From Limnephilus marmoratus (lineage: Eukaryota > Arthropoda > Insecta > Trichoptera > Limnephilidae): DNA of 64,000 nucleotides. Made by a program: the position numbers and the translations under genes. Below, one piece after another: positions 55,240-64,000 of this stretch (within the stretch, counting starts at the first letter, position 1; the number at the start of each line of letters is the position of its first letter). Location of the stretch: positions 55,069,227 through 55,133,226 of the forward strand of contig OU862917.1 of NCBI GenBank assembly GCA_917880885.1, read 5' to 3'. Below the pieces are notes generated by a model. It had not been told where the DNA came from, made no database searches, and saw only the letters and a list, made by a program, of their open reading frames with translations.

Positions 55240-55505
55240 ATGAGATTGAATTGACGTTCGAACCCACACAGGATCTTGCTTTATATACCCCTATCAATGG
55301 GTAACCCCAACCGTACAAAAAGGCTTCGAATGGTCGAAAACGATCCAGAACACTCCACATCATTCGAGACAGTTGTAATAAATTCCACGATGATGTTCCC
55401 GATTCCCTATTCCCGAACATTACACGACGTTCCAGAATGTTTCTGAGTGTTCTGGAATGTTGTGTCGAATACTTTCGAATGTTCTGGGCTGTTCTAGAAA
55501 TTTCC
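55240..55505 (-). promoter_or_regulatory. heat-shock-type promoter: HSE arrays, TATA box, initiator
   Basis: Minus strand. TATATAAAG at 55287-55279 and a CAATTCAATC initiator-like sequence at 55253-55244, about 34 bp downstream, echo the start of insect hsp70 transcripts. Upstream are heat-shock elements in exact 5-bp phase: 55477-55504 (GAA, TTC, ggc, TTC, GAA, TTC), 55430-55457 (TTC, GAA, TTt, GAg, TTC, GAA), 55410-55422 (TTC, GAA, TTa) and a weaker six-unit array at 55328-55355. HSF trimers bind such arrays. No HSP coding sequence follows; the would-be transcript soon enters (AATA)n at 55200-55185. It is either a captured or detached hsp promoter or the regulatory region of an element. Confidence 0.72.
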
Positions 55506-55668
55506 AGCCCTTTTATCTTCAAAAGCACACCCGTCGGGTAAAAACGGGAACCTTCGTCATGAATGGGGGATAGAGGGCTACCACACCATATAACTCCCTT
55601 GATCTACCAGGACTCGTTTCTGAGTTATAGCGTGACGCACACTTTTGTACCCTATCTTTTATAATATA

Positions 55669-55882
55669 CTAGCTGACCCGGACACGCATCCCTGTGGCTA
55701 ACGAAACACAAAGCCATCTACTGGATGGTTACCCTAATTACCTAGCGATATGAAATATGCTTTACGACGAATTCTCATACCTACCAAATATGAATAAAAA
55801 AAAACATTAAAAATCAGTCGAGCCGTTTCGGAGGAGTGCGATAACACACACCGTAACACGAGATTTTTTATATATATATAGA
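55669..55882 (-). mobile_element. Helitron-like element, 214 bp
   Basis: In sense: TC (after A) TATATATATATAAAAAATC, TCGTGTTACGGTGTGTGTTA, ATCCAGTAGATGGCTTTGTG, GCGTGTCCGGGTCAG and CTAG before T. Both A|TC and CTAG|T borders are intact. Confidence 0.85.
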
Positions 55883-55940
55883 TATCGATTAACGTCCTTT
55901 TTCGGGGCTTTCACAATAATCATATTTTAACCTTTTTTTA

Positions 55941-56410
55941 CTTTGGGCGGCGGGTATGAGTACCGCCGTCCCGAGAACCATTTATTGGTTAACCAACACT
56001 TCTGCCATTCAAGTTGTTCGCTACGTTATGTCACCCCAAGAGGTTCGCTACGTTTGGTGATTTAGCAGGGTGCCCGGGTTCATGGATGAGGTTTGTCCGG
56101 GTCTTGGCAGCGAATGCGTCTGCCCACCAGCTGCATGGCAGGCCGGATAGGGAGAGAATGGTTAGTGGAGTCTCATTGACTTCTCCAGCCGTACTCTCTC
56201 GGAACATCGCAATGCACCGCAGTGGAAGAGATGGATTCATACGTCACTGACCCCCAGATTCCTACCCACTCCTAGTACCATTTTCATTCCCAGAACTTAC
56301 TCTCCTTCCTTTCCTAAAAGACCCTCCACACAGCATCCCCAAAGATGATATAGACACAGGGAATTATTTTATTACATATTATATTCCTCAGGGTCCGCTG
56401 TGAGGAGCTA
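55941..56410 (+). repeat. dispersed repeat R, longest intact copy
   Basis: Begins with the GGGCGGCGG...CCGCCGTCCC hairpin (about 55945-55975), then AGAACCATTTATTGG, a duplicated GGTTCGCTACGTT unit, GGTTTGTCCGGGTCTTGGC, GACCCCCAGATTCCTACCCA, CCCTCCACACAGCATCC, and ends with the GGGAATTATTTT...CCTCAGGGTC part that also occurs in the fold-back arms. It contains the empty site for the element at 31494. Confidence 0.88.
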
Positions 56411-56489
56411 ATGTAAAAATAAAACAGAAATCCCGATTGTAGGTAGGTGCATACTAAGTGTTGTGATAACTGATTACACATGAGTGTAT

Positions 56490-56772
56490 CTACCTATGAA
56501 TAATCTGTTTTTTTGTTACAGTTGAACTAATGAACAAGGGAGCGGCCATGGAATACAGAAGAAAATTAGAAGTTCCTTCCTCACAAATTTGAATGGAAAC
56601 AAATGTTCCATTTAGCCAATTTAGCATCTGTCTCACCTGACATCGAAGATCTCCATCCCACTTGAATTTGATAATCATGGTGTAACATAGTTTTATATTG
56701 GAAATTTGAGGCTCGATTGACCAAATATTTGGATCACGAAAAAGGTCCACAAGGCTTATCTTGTATTCTTCT
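56490..56772 (-). CDS. hypothetical open frame, possible exon
   Basis: Minus-strand frame LVDLFRDPNIWSIEPQIS, then IKFKWDGDLRCQVRQ and further residues to a stop at 56490. Composition is protein-like rather than low-complexity, and a donor-like CAG|GTGAGA falls at about 56641-56633. No family is recognised and no acceptor stands out, so it may be an exon, an element fragment or chance. Confidence 0.2.
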
Positions 56773-57823
56773 TTATTCTATGTGAGCATTGGAGGGGATC
56801 CACTACTTTCCCAACGTCTGTGTGAGGAAACTGATTGTTTAACCTCCTTAGCCGCACACGTCAGGACTCTATTTTTTTGTAAAAAGGAAAAACATTTATT
56901 TTTAAATGAATCTAGACCTTCCAATGTCCCTACATGCATGATTGTTAGTAAAAAAGGGTTCTCTTAGGAAACCGGCTAAGGGACGCGGGTGTTGGGCACG
57001 TTACGGCCAGGCCGCTCGCCCTCTCACTCTCACCGGGACTGCCCCGTGATAGTGGGACAAACTGCCCCCGATATCTTTCTTTTTATATATTTTCTTTGAT
57101 TTTAATCCTACTTACACCTGTAAATATTTTCTTTTTCTTTATCATTTCACTCTAACTAGATGCTGAACAAACAGGCGAACATAACTATGATATGTCTTTA
57201 TTTTGTTAATAACTGCAAATGTAAGTACGCATACATTCTATGTGAGCAGCAATATTATGTTTATATAATAATCAATTCGATTCAACAATTGGATTGCCCT
57301 CTCCATTGGCATCACCATTGGCAGAGAGATAAAACATGATTCTTGTCGATGACTACCTATGCATTGCGATATTATAGACTACACGTACCCTCATATCTAT
57401 TATGTAGTTGTTAGTGTCTTTCATGGATCAATAATATTTTCCTGACAAATCATTGCAGATAATTTAATTTGTGTCATGGGCACTCAGAAAAATGTGTGCC
57501 CACTTCTGAACTTACTCATTGAGAACTAGGTGCGGCCATCACCGCAGACACAACGCATTGCATTTAAAATATTAAAACTGTCAATACAGTAGGTAAGTAC
57601 TCAAAACCGCTAAGTAATGCTGTTTTGAACTGCAGCATGCAATGACCGGCAGTCCTCAGTCAGCTGGACAATTGCTATAGAATTCTTAAACAATTGTGTG
57701 AGGATTGAGCATACATCAACCATCACGTCATTTTTCCGGTGATAAGATGGAGTGTCTCACATAATTCAATATTGATACAATCTTAATAATTCATCGACAT
57801 TCATGCATATAACGTAATTTGAC
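56773..57823. other. no recognised gene
   Basis: A GC-richer stretch at 56965-57065 (CGGCTAAGGGACGCGGGTG; CGGCCAGGCCGCTCGCCC) faces CCTCCTTAGCCGCACACG at 56843 in inverted sense, a weak hint of an element of about 140 bp. Otherwise nothing. Confidence 0.4.
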
Positions 57824-58290
57824 GACCCCCGTAGTCCAGTGGTCCAATCCCTCTTAGTCCCCCGTAGTCCTTAGTCCCCCGTAGTCCTTAGTCCCCCGTA
57901 GTCCAATCCCTCTTGACTCATAATCCGGAGGTCGCGGGTTCGAACCCGGCATGCGCAAATAAATTTTATTTGATTAATTTGTGTTATTTCACAATTAATT
58001 CATTTAAAATAATGTATAGTATATTTGCGGCATGTTCCAGAGTGGAAGATATTATCAGTATCGCCCTGGTGTAAGACCACCATTCAGAATTGAAACGTTG
58101 CTTGAAAATGGCTTTAGCCGTGTTTGGTGACCAGATCTGAATAGCCAGGTACTTCCCAACCTTTCCCTTCCCCACCTCCTTCCCCTCCCCACTACCTTCA
58201 GCCTCACAACATACCCCAATTGGTGATGCCATAGTCTCACTGACTCCAGACGGGAGCAGTTGTGATTCTTGTGCGGTATTCACTGTAAAA
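57824..58290 (+). mobile_element. SINE family S, full-length, with expanded head
   Basis: tRNA-like head with loop CTCATAA (Met-like anticodon) and B box GGTTCGAACCC at about 57936; then TAAATTTTATTTGATT, CCAGAGTGGAAGATATTATC, GTGTAAGACCACCATTCAG, GGTGACCAGATCTGAATAGC, a CCCTTCCCC-rich part and CCAGACGGGAGCAGTTG at the end. The head is interrupted by a 17-bp tandem repeat (CCCCGTAGTCCTTAGTC, several copies at 57826-57905). Confidence 0.88.
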
Positions 58291-58369
58291 AAAAAAAAAA
58301 ATTGCGGAGTGCCATCAGCCCATGTCCAGAGTCAGTGGATTTAAGACATTTTTTTTTTTTTTTTTTAAA

Positions 58370-58560
58370 AGAAAGACAAACAGTCCCGGGTTACGAATAA
58401 CCCAACAATGTTTGAAAATCTCCTACTACCACCACAGAAAGCCGAAAATGTTGCTTGTGTTGTGATGGAGGACTTGGCCAGCCGAGGAAGCGAACACGCG
58501 ACGCTCGGGTGGGACCCAAGCGCTATGCCCACTCAACCACTGACCAGTCCTTATGGAATG
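58370..58560 (-). mobile_element. second type of tRNA-derived SINE (antisense)
   Basis: In sense: GGACTGGTCAGTGGTTGAGT (A-box region), CATAGCGCTTGGGTCCCACC, GCGTCGCGTGTTCGCTTCC (B box) and a body ending at a long A/T run (58350-58368). A poly-A run at 58287-58301 marks the end of the SINE to its left. Confidence 0.72.
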
Positions 58561-59470
58561 AATGAATGAAAACCTGGAATCCTTATTTTAGTCTAAACGA
58601 ACTGGGAAAGGGAAGGATGCGAAGAAGACGGAAGGATTAGAAGTTATGGGTTGTATGTTGTGAAAAATAATACCGAAGCCTAAGGCACAAAAGGAAAACT
58701 GCAGGAGACAGTCAAGAGTATAGACGTTTGCTAACGCTGTCCGATGAGCGATTCCGGATCTATTTGATTAGGAAATACCTTTCGAAATTAACGAATCATC
58801 TAATTAATCATATAACTGTCATCCGAGAAAGCAGTTGTCATCGCAGTTAGCAAAACAGTCGTTAATAAGTTTAAGGGCAATTCCTTATCCTTCAGTAGAG
58901 CCGATAACCCCCATCTGGACTTTCCAAGGATTTTAACGAAGATGATGTTCACAAGGTACACAAGGTAGATTAGATGGTTTGGACATATATTGCGATTGGA
59001 TGGAGAAAGGAAGAGAGTAAATTTATAAGAAAAGAAGATTAGAATATTGTATTCCTATGATATTGTAAGTCACGTTTTGTCTAATTCAATCCTTTGTCAA
59101 TTAAAGCGATTCCTCATCGGTGAACAGAGCACAGACTCAGGGTCATTTTGAATGTCGCAAAGCCTAATATCATGCAAAGGCCTAATATTTTCTACATGAT
59201 GATAACTAGTGAGTAAGTTCTTAACTGGGTAGGTACTCGTATATCATAATTCATTCAAGGAAAGACACCTACGCATAGTGCAAAGAACCTTAATAATTAA
59301 AACTGTGACTAATAATAATTGAACCTATGGTAATGCTCTATGTGGGTCAGTGACTTATGAATACGTTATTTTGTTGTGTAGGTATAAATAACACTTTGCC
59401 GTCTGTTATTAAAAATTGAGCAAGTATATCTTTCTTAAATATAGTGCGCCATAACTTCAATGGATAGATT
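58561..59470. other. no recognised gene
   Basis: No shared repeats or frames with motifs were seen; a LINE-like GGTTTGGACATATATTGCG scrap near 58976 may be an old RT C-terminus. Confidence 0.35.
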
Positions 59471-59639
59471 CCTACACTCAGGCCCGGACTGGCCAGGTCC
59501 GCAGGTCCGCGATAGCGGAGGGCCCCCGGCGCGAGGGGGCCCCGAAGGGGCCCCACAAAACGTACAAAAAAAGTTTTTGTCTTGTTAGTAGTTATTTTGT
59601 GTTCTTGGTAATGTTTGTTTACATTTTCAAAACCATCAA

Positions 59640-60145
59640 GCTCTACCCACAGAAGCTCTGCACAGTGTTTTTAAACTGCGTAAAATTGAAAGAAGTCGGC
59701 TGTTGACAGAGCTGCGACAGTTTGCACAACAATACAGCAACTTCATAGCGGCAGAGTCCACTGAGAACTACGGAGACAGATGCAGTGACGAAGAAGACGA
59801 TTTGGACCCAACGGCAGCGGAAACAAATGCTGACATTTACTGCTCTGAAAATAGACAATGTTTCCAGTGTTTGACATGTGCTTTTTCTGTTCTGTTTGAA
59901 CTTACTCAATCTGGACTGTTTACCAACCTGTATATTGTATATAAATTTGTTCTTACTATACCTTGTACCTAAGTCACATGTGAACAAGTTTTTTCTAAAC
60001 TTGTTCACATGTGACTTGTTCTTCGGTCGTCCTTAGGCCAAGACCTTATGTCCAGTCTGCTTTTTATTAATGTTGAGAGGGGTTTATTTTATAATTTGGA
60101 CAAAAATAAAATAATTGATTAAGTAGCTTTAACAAATGAGTTGAT
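59640..60145 (+). pseudogene. hAT transposase C-terminal remnant
   Basis: Codons give KLRKIERSRLLTELRQFAQQ, a stretch with an acidic EEDDLDP run, then FELTQSGLFTNLYIVYKFVL and TIPCT, and after a disruption VLRSSLGQDLMSSLLFINVE. The hAT dimerisation motif normally runs unbroken through this point. A perfect inverted repeat at 59971-60017 sits exactly where it is broken. Confidence 0.72.
59971..60017. repeat. 18-bp perfect inverted repeat inside hAT codons
   Basis: AAGTCACATGTGAACAAG (59971-59988) and its complement (60000-60017), 11-base spacer. The left arm matches the expected hAT codons; the right arm is out of place. Confidence 0.93.
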
Positions 60146-60721
60146 AACAAAGAAACTGTTACTTTAGGGCTAGGGGAGCAAAACGTCGAATCATTTCAGT
60201 TAAGTTAAGCCCCTTCTATTCTAGTATACAACATTGTAAACACACAGATTTTTTTTTAAATGTTAGTATTATTTTTCTAATCCCTAAAATCCGTTTGTCA
60301 TTATTTTTACTACACAAATAATTTTGACATAATTCATTAATGCTTTGGTGTGAATAAAATCCTGCCCTTTATTTTGAACTCCGTTATAATTATTTGAATT
60401 CTACAGCATGTGTTTAATAGTGTTGTTGTATCCTAAAAATACTGTGAATTTCTTATTTCAATAAATAATAAAGTCAACAAAAGTCGAAAATCATAATATT
60501 CGTATAAAAACCTATCTGAATTTTTTCTTCTTTATTTATAGGTGTCAATATAGCGTAGAAACGTGTTTTCATTGTTTTCAAGCACCTAATTTTCAAAAAT
60601 TATCCGGGGGAGGCCCCCCGTTTTCTGAAGCCCCCCCCCCCCCCTCACCCCACGTTAGGGGGCCCCTTTACAGGTTTTAGCGGAGGGCCCCAAATGGTCC
60701 CAGTCCGGGCCTGCCTACACT

Positions 60722-61195
60722 AGTAGTTCTGGGAATAGCAGACCTAGGTCCAAAAAAGTATGTTTCTTATTTTCTCATTTTTGGTAAATCAAATCCAAAA
60801 TTTCCTCTGAAATCATAAGATCGTATATCAATACTTACACAATTGTTACTATGTTTCGATTTAGATCTTGGCATTACTAGGTATGTGTTCTTAAAGTTTT
60901 AACGAAATTCTTGATTTTATAAAAATATGTATGTATATTCCATGAAAAACCTATAATAATTTCCAATAGTTCTGTTAAGATTTTTGGTTTTATGACATTA
61001 TGTACATTCACTGACAACTTTATATCAATGTTCAATAATATTTTTTATGTATTTGGATTTACGACATTATGTACACCCCACTATAACCAAAAACCATTTA
61101 CTATAAATATTTATCTAGATTCTGTATACTTATGTTTTTATGATTATGTGCACGCATGCGTATACATATATATGTATATGTGTATATGTATGCAT
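60722..61195. other. no recognised gene
   Basis: AT-rich; the 168-codon frame starting at 60992 runs through TATG/TATA simple repeats and a LINE tail and is not a gene. Confidence 0.4.
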
Positions 61196-61203
61196 TTATA
61201 TGT

Positions 61204-61285
61204 CCCGTCTCAGAACCTACCTTGTCTAGTGAGGCGGGTTACTTACTTGTTTGTATATGTTAATTTTATTTCAATAAACGCCCGG
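61204..61285 (+). repeat. LINE 3' end with conserved stem-loop
   Basis: CCCGTCTC (61204-61211) pairs with GAGGCGGG (61231-61238), one G-T pair, around CAGAACCTACCTTGTCTAGT; a short AT-rich end follows with TTCAATAAA. Confidence 0.75.
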
Positions 61286-61822
61286 GTTTGTTATAAGGAA
61301 TTATGCAATTTGTCCGAAAAAATGTCTCGATCTCAACGACAATTCTTTTTTCAAACATTATTCAGGCCGATAGGTAGGCACATCTTTGGTAGGCACTTTA
61401 ATATTGATTACTTTGATTTGGTTACAGGTTACTGGTTACAGGTTGTAGTAGGATCCACAATCATGCGACCTCTGGCGGAGTTAAAAAGTAGTAATTAATA
61501 GGCTGAACCGGAACCGGAACGTAACAAACGTTTATAGATATATGAAATTGCTACGCTTATTCAATAAAGATAATATGTCGAATGATTATCAGTTCACGCC
61601 TAGGTATTATTTTTTATTGTTGTTATTATTGTGAAACGGAATTAAAAAGAAAATTAGTCCTAAATTTATTTCTAAATTTCGCCAAGTGTCTACCCATTCT
61701 GGGAACATTGCAACAAATATTTAAAAAAATGCTATTTAGCCTTAGATTTAAAGTCGTCCTAATCCATTTGTAATAGAAGTTTAATTACTAAAAGCAATTA
61801 TTAGATATTTCTAATAGTAACG
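61286..61822. other. no recognised feature
   Basis: AT-rich; no shared repeats or motifs seen. Confidence 0.4.
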
Positions 61823-61824
61823 CT

Positions 61825-62080
61825 ACTGTGGTCGAGGGGTGAGACTAGCAATCCGAAAGTCGTGGGTTCAAATCCGGCCTGAACAAATAAATTTTATTTG
61901 ATTTGTGTTATTTGACAATACATAGTTTATAGCCTTTATAAATTATCCAATTATTATTATTATTTATTATTATTATAGTATATTTGCGCTCACGTTCCAA
62001 TAGTCGAAGATACCCACGGTATAGTCTTGTTGCAAGACCACCATTCAGCATTAAAACGTTGCTTGAAATAGCTAAGTATT
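61825..62080 (+). mobile_element. SINE family S, truncated, carrying a LINE tail
   Basis: tRNA-like head (GTGGTCGAGGGGTGAGAC, B box GGTTCAAATCC), AAATTTTATTTGATTTGTG, then an inserted TATAAATTATCCAATTATTA/(TTA)n piece like a CR1/L2 tail at 61930-61977, then the SINE body AAGACCACCATTCAGCATTA. Confidence 0.78.
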
Positions 62081-62660
62081 TTATTTTATAATTAGAAAAA
62101 TTGACAACTTTTCCATTTAGAACTTTCGTAAAATCGCTTGTAAAATTTCGTCATCGGGTATTATTTTTCCCATCTGTCATTTCACAATCATGTATGTCAA
62201 AACGTTCCTGCCTACCGGACCATTAAGGCCCCTAGAATAATTAAGCATTCACGACCCACCTGATAAAGACCCAAGTGTACCTTACCTGCCAACAGTACTT
62301 AGTCCTATGTACAATGTACATGTTGAACATATCGCCACCTGGACACCACGCACCGCGATGGCTAAACGTTATGTTAAATGGCAAGCTTGTGTAGGCATCA
62401 GACAGTACAGAGTAGATAATACGTACGTACAATCAATACCAGCTAATTACCATAACGGGGGGTAATGCTTGTTAATCGGTACGATCACCAGGCGGTGAAT
62501 TGTAATGCTTGTGGCCTGTGGATTGTTTGATCGATCAGAAATAATCAATATTGGCTACTGACCTCTTTGTTTCATGTTGAATTTTAATTGTTTTTGTTCC
62601 ACTTTGATTGTAGTAATTTATATAGCGGGAGTAGGTGGAGGGTGTGAATATCGCACAGAA
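62081..62660. other. no recognised feature
   Basis: No frames with motifs and no repeat shared with the rest of the window. Confidence 0.4.
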
Positions 62661-62664
62661 TATG

Positions 62665-62745
62665 TGTAGGAGGCAGTAGGACTATGGCATTCCCAATTAT
62701 TCTTAGGATATCTCTCACCAGAGCGATATTAAGAGTAAGTACTTA
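62665..62745 (-). mobile_element. SINE family S, condensed fragment (antisense)
   Basis: AGGACTATGGCATTCCCAATT and CTCTCACCAGAGCGATATTA match the SINE body in reverse, with the sequence between them deleted. Confidence 0.55.
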
Positions 62746-62959
62746 GTGACAAAATAATGTAAGACGCGGGAGTAGATTGGAGGAGTCAGGGATTAAGAAA
62801 TGAGTGACTGAAGAATATATACTTTAATGCAGGAGTATGTATGGATAAAATAATCTGGAACTAAGGAGAGTCAGTAGAATATATTTATGGTGCGGAAGTA
62901 GATGAACAGATGAGCGGATGGTTTGAAAACTCGGCTTTCGTGGAGAGCATTCATTTCTA

Positions 62960-63125
62960 TTATCTCAATGTTTATGTTTATCTCCGTCTACCAGTCTGCA
63001 CTGACTAACTTGTCAGTGGTCATGCTAGTGGGGCGAGCAACCTTGCTGTTGAACAGAATCAATTCGCATATCGACATATTTAGCGCCAGTGAAGCTGTTT
63101 TAAAACGCAGGCTCTGTTACTACTA
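62960..63125 (+). pseudogene. LINE reverse transcriptase C-terminal fragment
   Basis: ALTNLSVVMLVGRATLLLNR and INSHIDIFSASEAVLKRR, then a stop at 63126. It is related to 27018-27110. Such strings close R1/jockey/CR1-type proteins. Confidence 0.6.
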
Positions 63126-63126
63126 G

Positions 63127-64000
63127 TGTAGTTGATACCGATTGTTATACGGGTATCAACTACTTACAAGTATTATGTATTTTGTGGATGTGTCTACTGA
63201 TTAATATTGTACAAAATATCATAATAAAAAGACTAGGTATCATGAAAGAACGTGGATCTACATTAAACAACAGGTATGAAGGTATCTACCTAATTCGGTT
63301 TCCTGGTAATCTAAAAGTAAGGGACAACGCCGGGCTTGTTGTAGCGACTATCAACACGAAAGTCAGACTATTGGCGGTCTTAATCTACACAGGATATTTG
63401 CCTGTTTGTCCAGTGACAAACTCACAAACGTCACCTTTTGTTGATACATACAGCACACATGCACACAATATGGGTATAGCCATGATAAATATGCGCTTGT
63501 ATTAGACATTGTGCACCTTTGTTTATTCTCCACGTATATCTTTTGATTCTCTTTAACTGCGCTGGACGTACGGCAATATCAGGTGTTTTGTGTTTCCCTG
63601 GTATTATAAAGCTGTTATCAGCAGCGGAAATACCCGTTTTAATCTAATTCTGATTAAACATACGCGACATCGCATTTTTAGCCGTTCAGTGACCAAATAA
63701 TTTCCACACTGGCGGACGATGACTATGTGTTTGTTCTGTTCTGAATGTCTATTGAGAAATGTACTAAACTGAAAAAGGCATTCTATAAAAAGCGTATTTT
63801 ACAAAATATTGCAATCGCCTTAGACTATTGAGAAATAAACGTGATACCACTAACCTAGGGAAACAACTGTTAGCGCAGGGAAGCTATCAAAAGATTGTTT
63901 TCAATTCAAATTAAACATGCCTTCACATGCAGCGAGGTTTCATGATAACTCAGAATCATGTAATTTCAACACCCCTTTTTGAAGTCATTAAAAGTTATGA
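63127..64000. other. no recognised gene
   Basis: The 107-codon plus frame at 63182-63505 has no recognised motif. A short inverted repeat, GTTGATACCGATTG...GGGTATCAAC, is at 63130-63160. Confidence 0.35.

Larger units (their letters stand above)
59479..60713 (+). mobile_element. hAT DNA transposon relic with GC-rich ends
   Basis: Terminal inverted repeat CAGGCCCGGACTGG at both ends and CCTACACT on both sides (59471-59478, 60714-60721), an 8-bp target duplication without mismatch. GGGGGCCCC-rich sequence lies just inside each end. Only C-terminal transposase codons remain. The perfect duplication suggests a fairly recent insertion. Confidence 0.95.

Noticed and set aside
55214..55528. 104-codon minus-strand frame over the heat-shock-element region
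   Set aside because: The frame arises from the phased TTC/GAA units and includes the TATA box; it is regulatory in character, not coding.
60992..61498. 168-codon plus-strand frame
   Set aside because: Runs through TATG simple repeats and the LINE stem-loop at 61204; amino-acid composition is that of AT-rich noise.
63182..63505. 107-codon plus-strand frame near the right edge
   Set aside because: No recognised motif, no promoter or splice context; could be chance.

Overview
This window is eukaryotic, AT-rich and almost entirely built from transposable elements and their remains. The element mix (BEL/Pao LTR element, RTE-type LINE with a (TTAG)n tail, CR1/L2-like LINEs, hAT, PIF/Harbinger-like and TTAA-type DNA transposons, Helitron-like elements ending CTAG|T, tRNA-derived SINEs) and the frequent short runs such as GTAGGTA/TACCTAC point to an insect, most likely a lepidopteran; this is an inference from repeat content. 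I found no convincing host gene, no true tRNA or rRNA gene and no CRISPR array. The window is probably intergenic or intronic.

Layout. 1-2.3 kb: a young 850-bp inverted duplication (fold-back). 2.5-6.2 kb: an RTE LINE inserted into another repeat, whose empty site is visible at 52.2-52.6 kb. 6.25-7.54 kb: a hAT relic with a second small hAT inside, both with 8-bp target duplications. 7.9-9.7 kb: another hAT carrying a minisatellite, inserted inside the reading frame of a CR1/L2-like LINE that resumes at 9.74 kb. 11.7-18.0 kb: a near-complete BEL/Pao element on the minus strand with almost identical LTRs but a broken gag-pol. 20.2-21.0 kb: a TTAA-flanked DNA element, with shorter relatives at 38.2 and 45.7 kb. 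22.6-26.3 kb: a transposon-like unit with about 0.9-kb inverted arms around a broken gene for a PIN/FEN-like protein with a Cys-rich tail. 31.5-35.4 kb: a TA-flanked element containing a dead LINE, itself sitting in a dispersed repeat (family R) whose uninterrupted copies lie at 45.1 and 55.9 kb. 36-45 kb: Helitron-like pieces, SINEs and small MITE-like elements. 46-55 kb: tandem duplications, LINE fragments, and a perfect 183-bp palindrome in a short target-duplicated insertion. 55.24-55.5 kb: a compact heat-shock-type promoter on the minus strand. 56-64 kb: SINEs, a GC-rich-ended hAT and LINE scraps.

How the parts relate. The nesting gives a relative chronology, and several elements are dated or bounded by empty sites elsewhere in the same window. 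Two RNA-level signals recur across unrelated loci: a stem-loop with changed pairs at LINE 3' ends, and a CTGANGA-stem-GAAAC hairpin resembling a hammerhead ribozyme core. Almost every coding element is broken, in several cases by one-base slips, some in homopolymers, so either decay or assembly indels must be considered.
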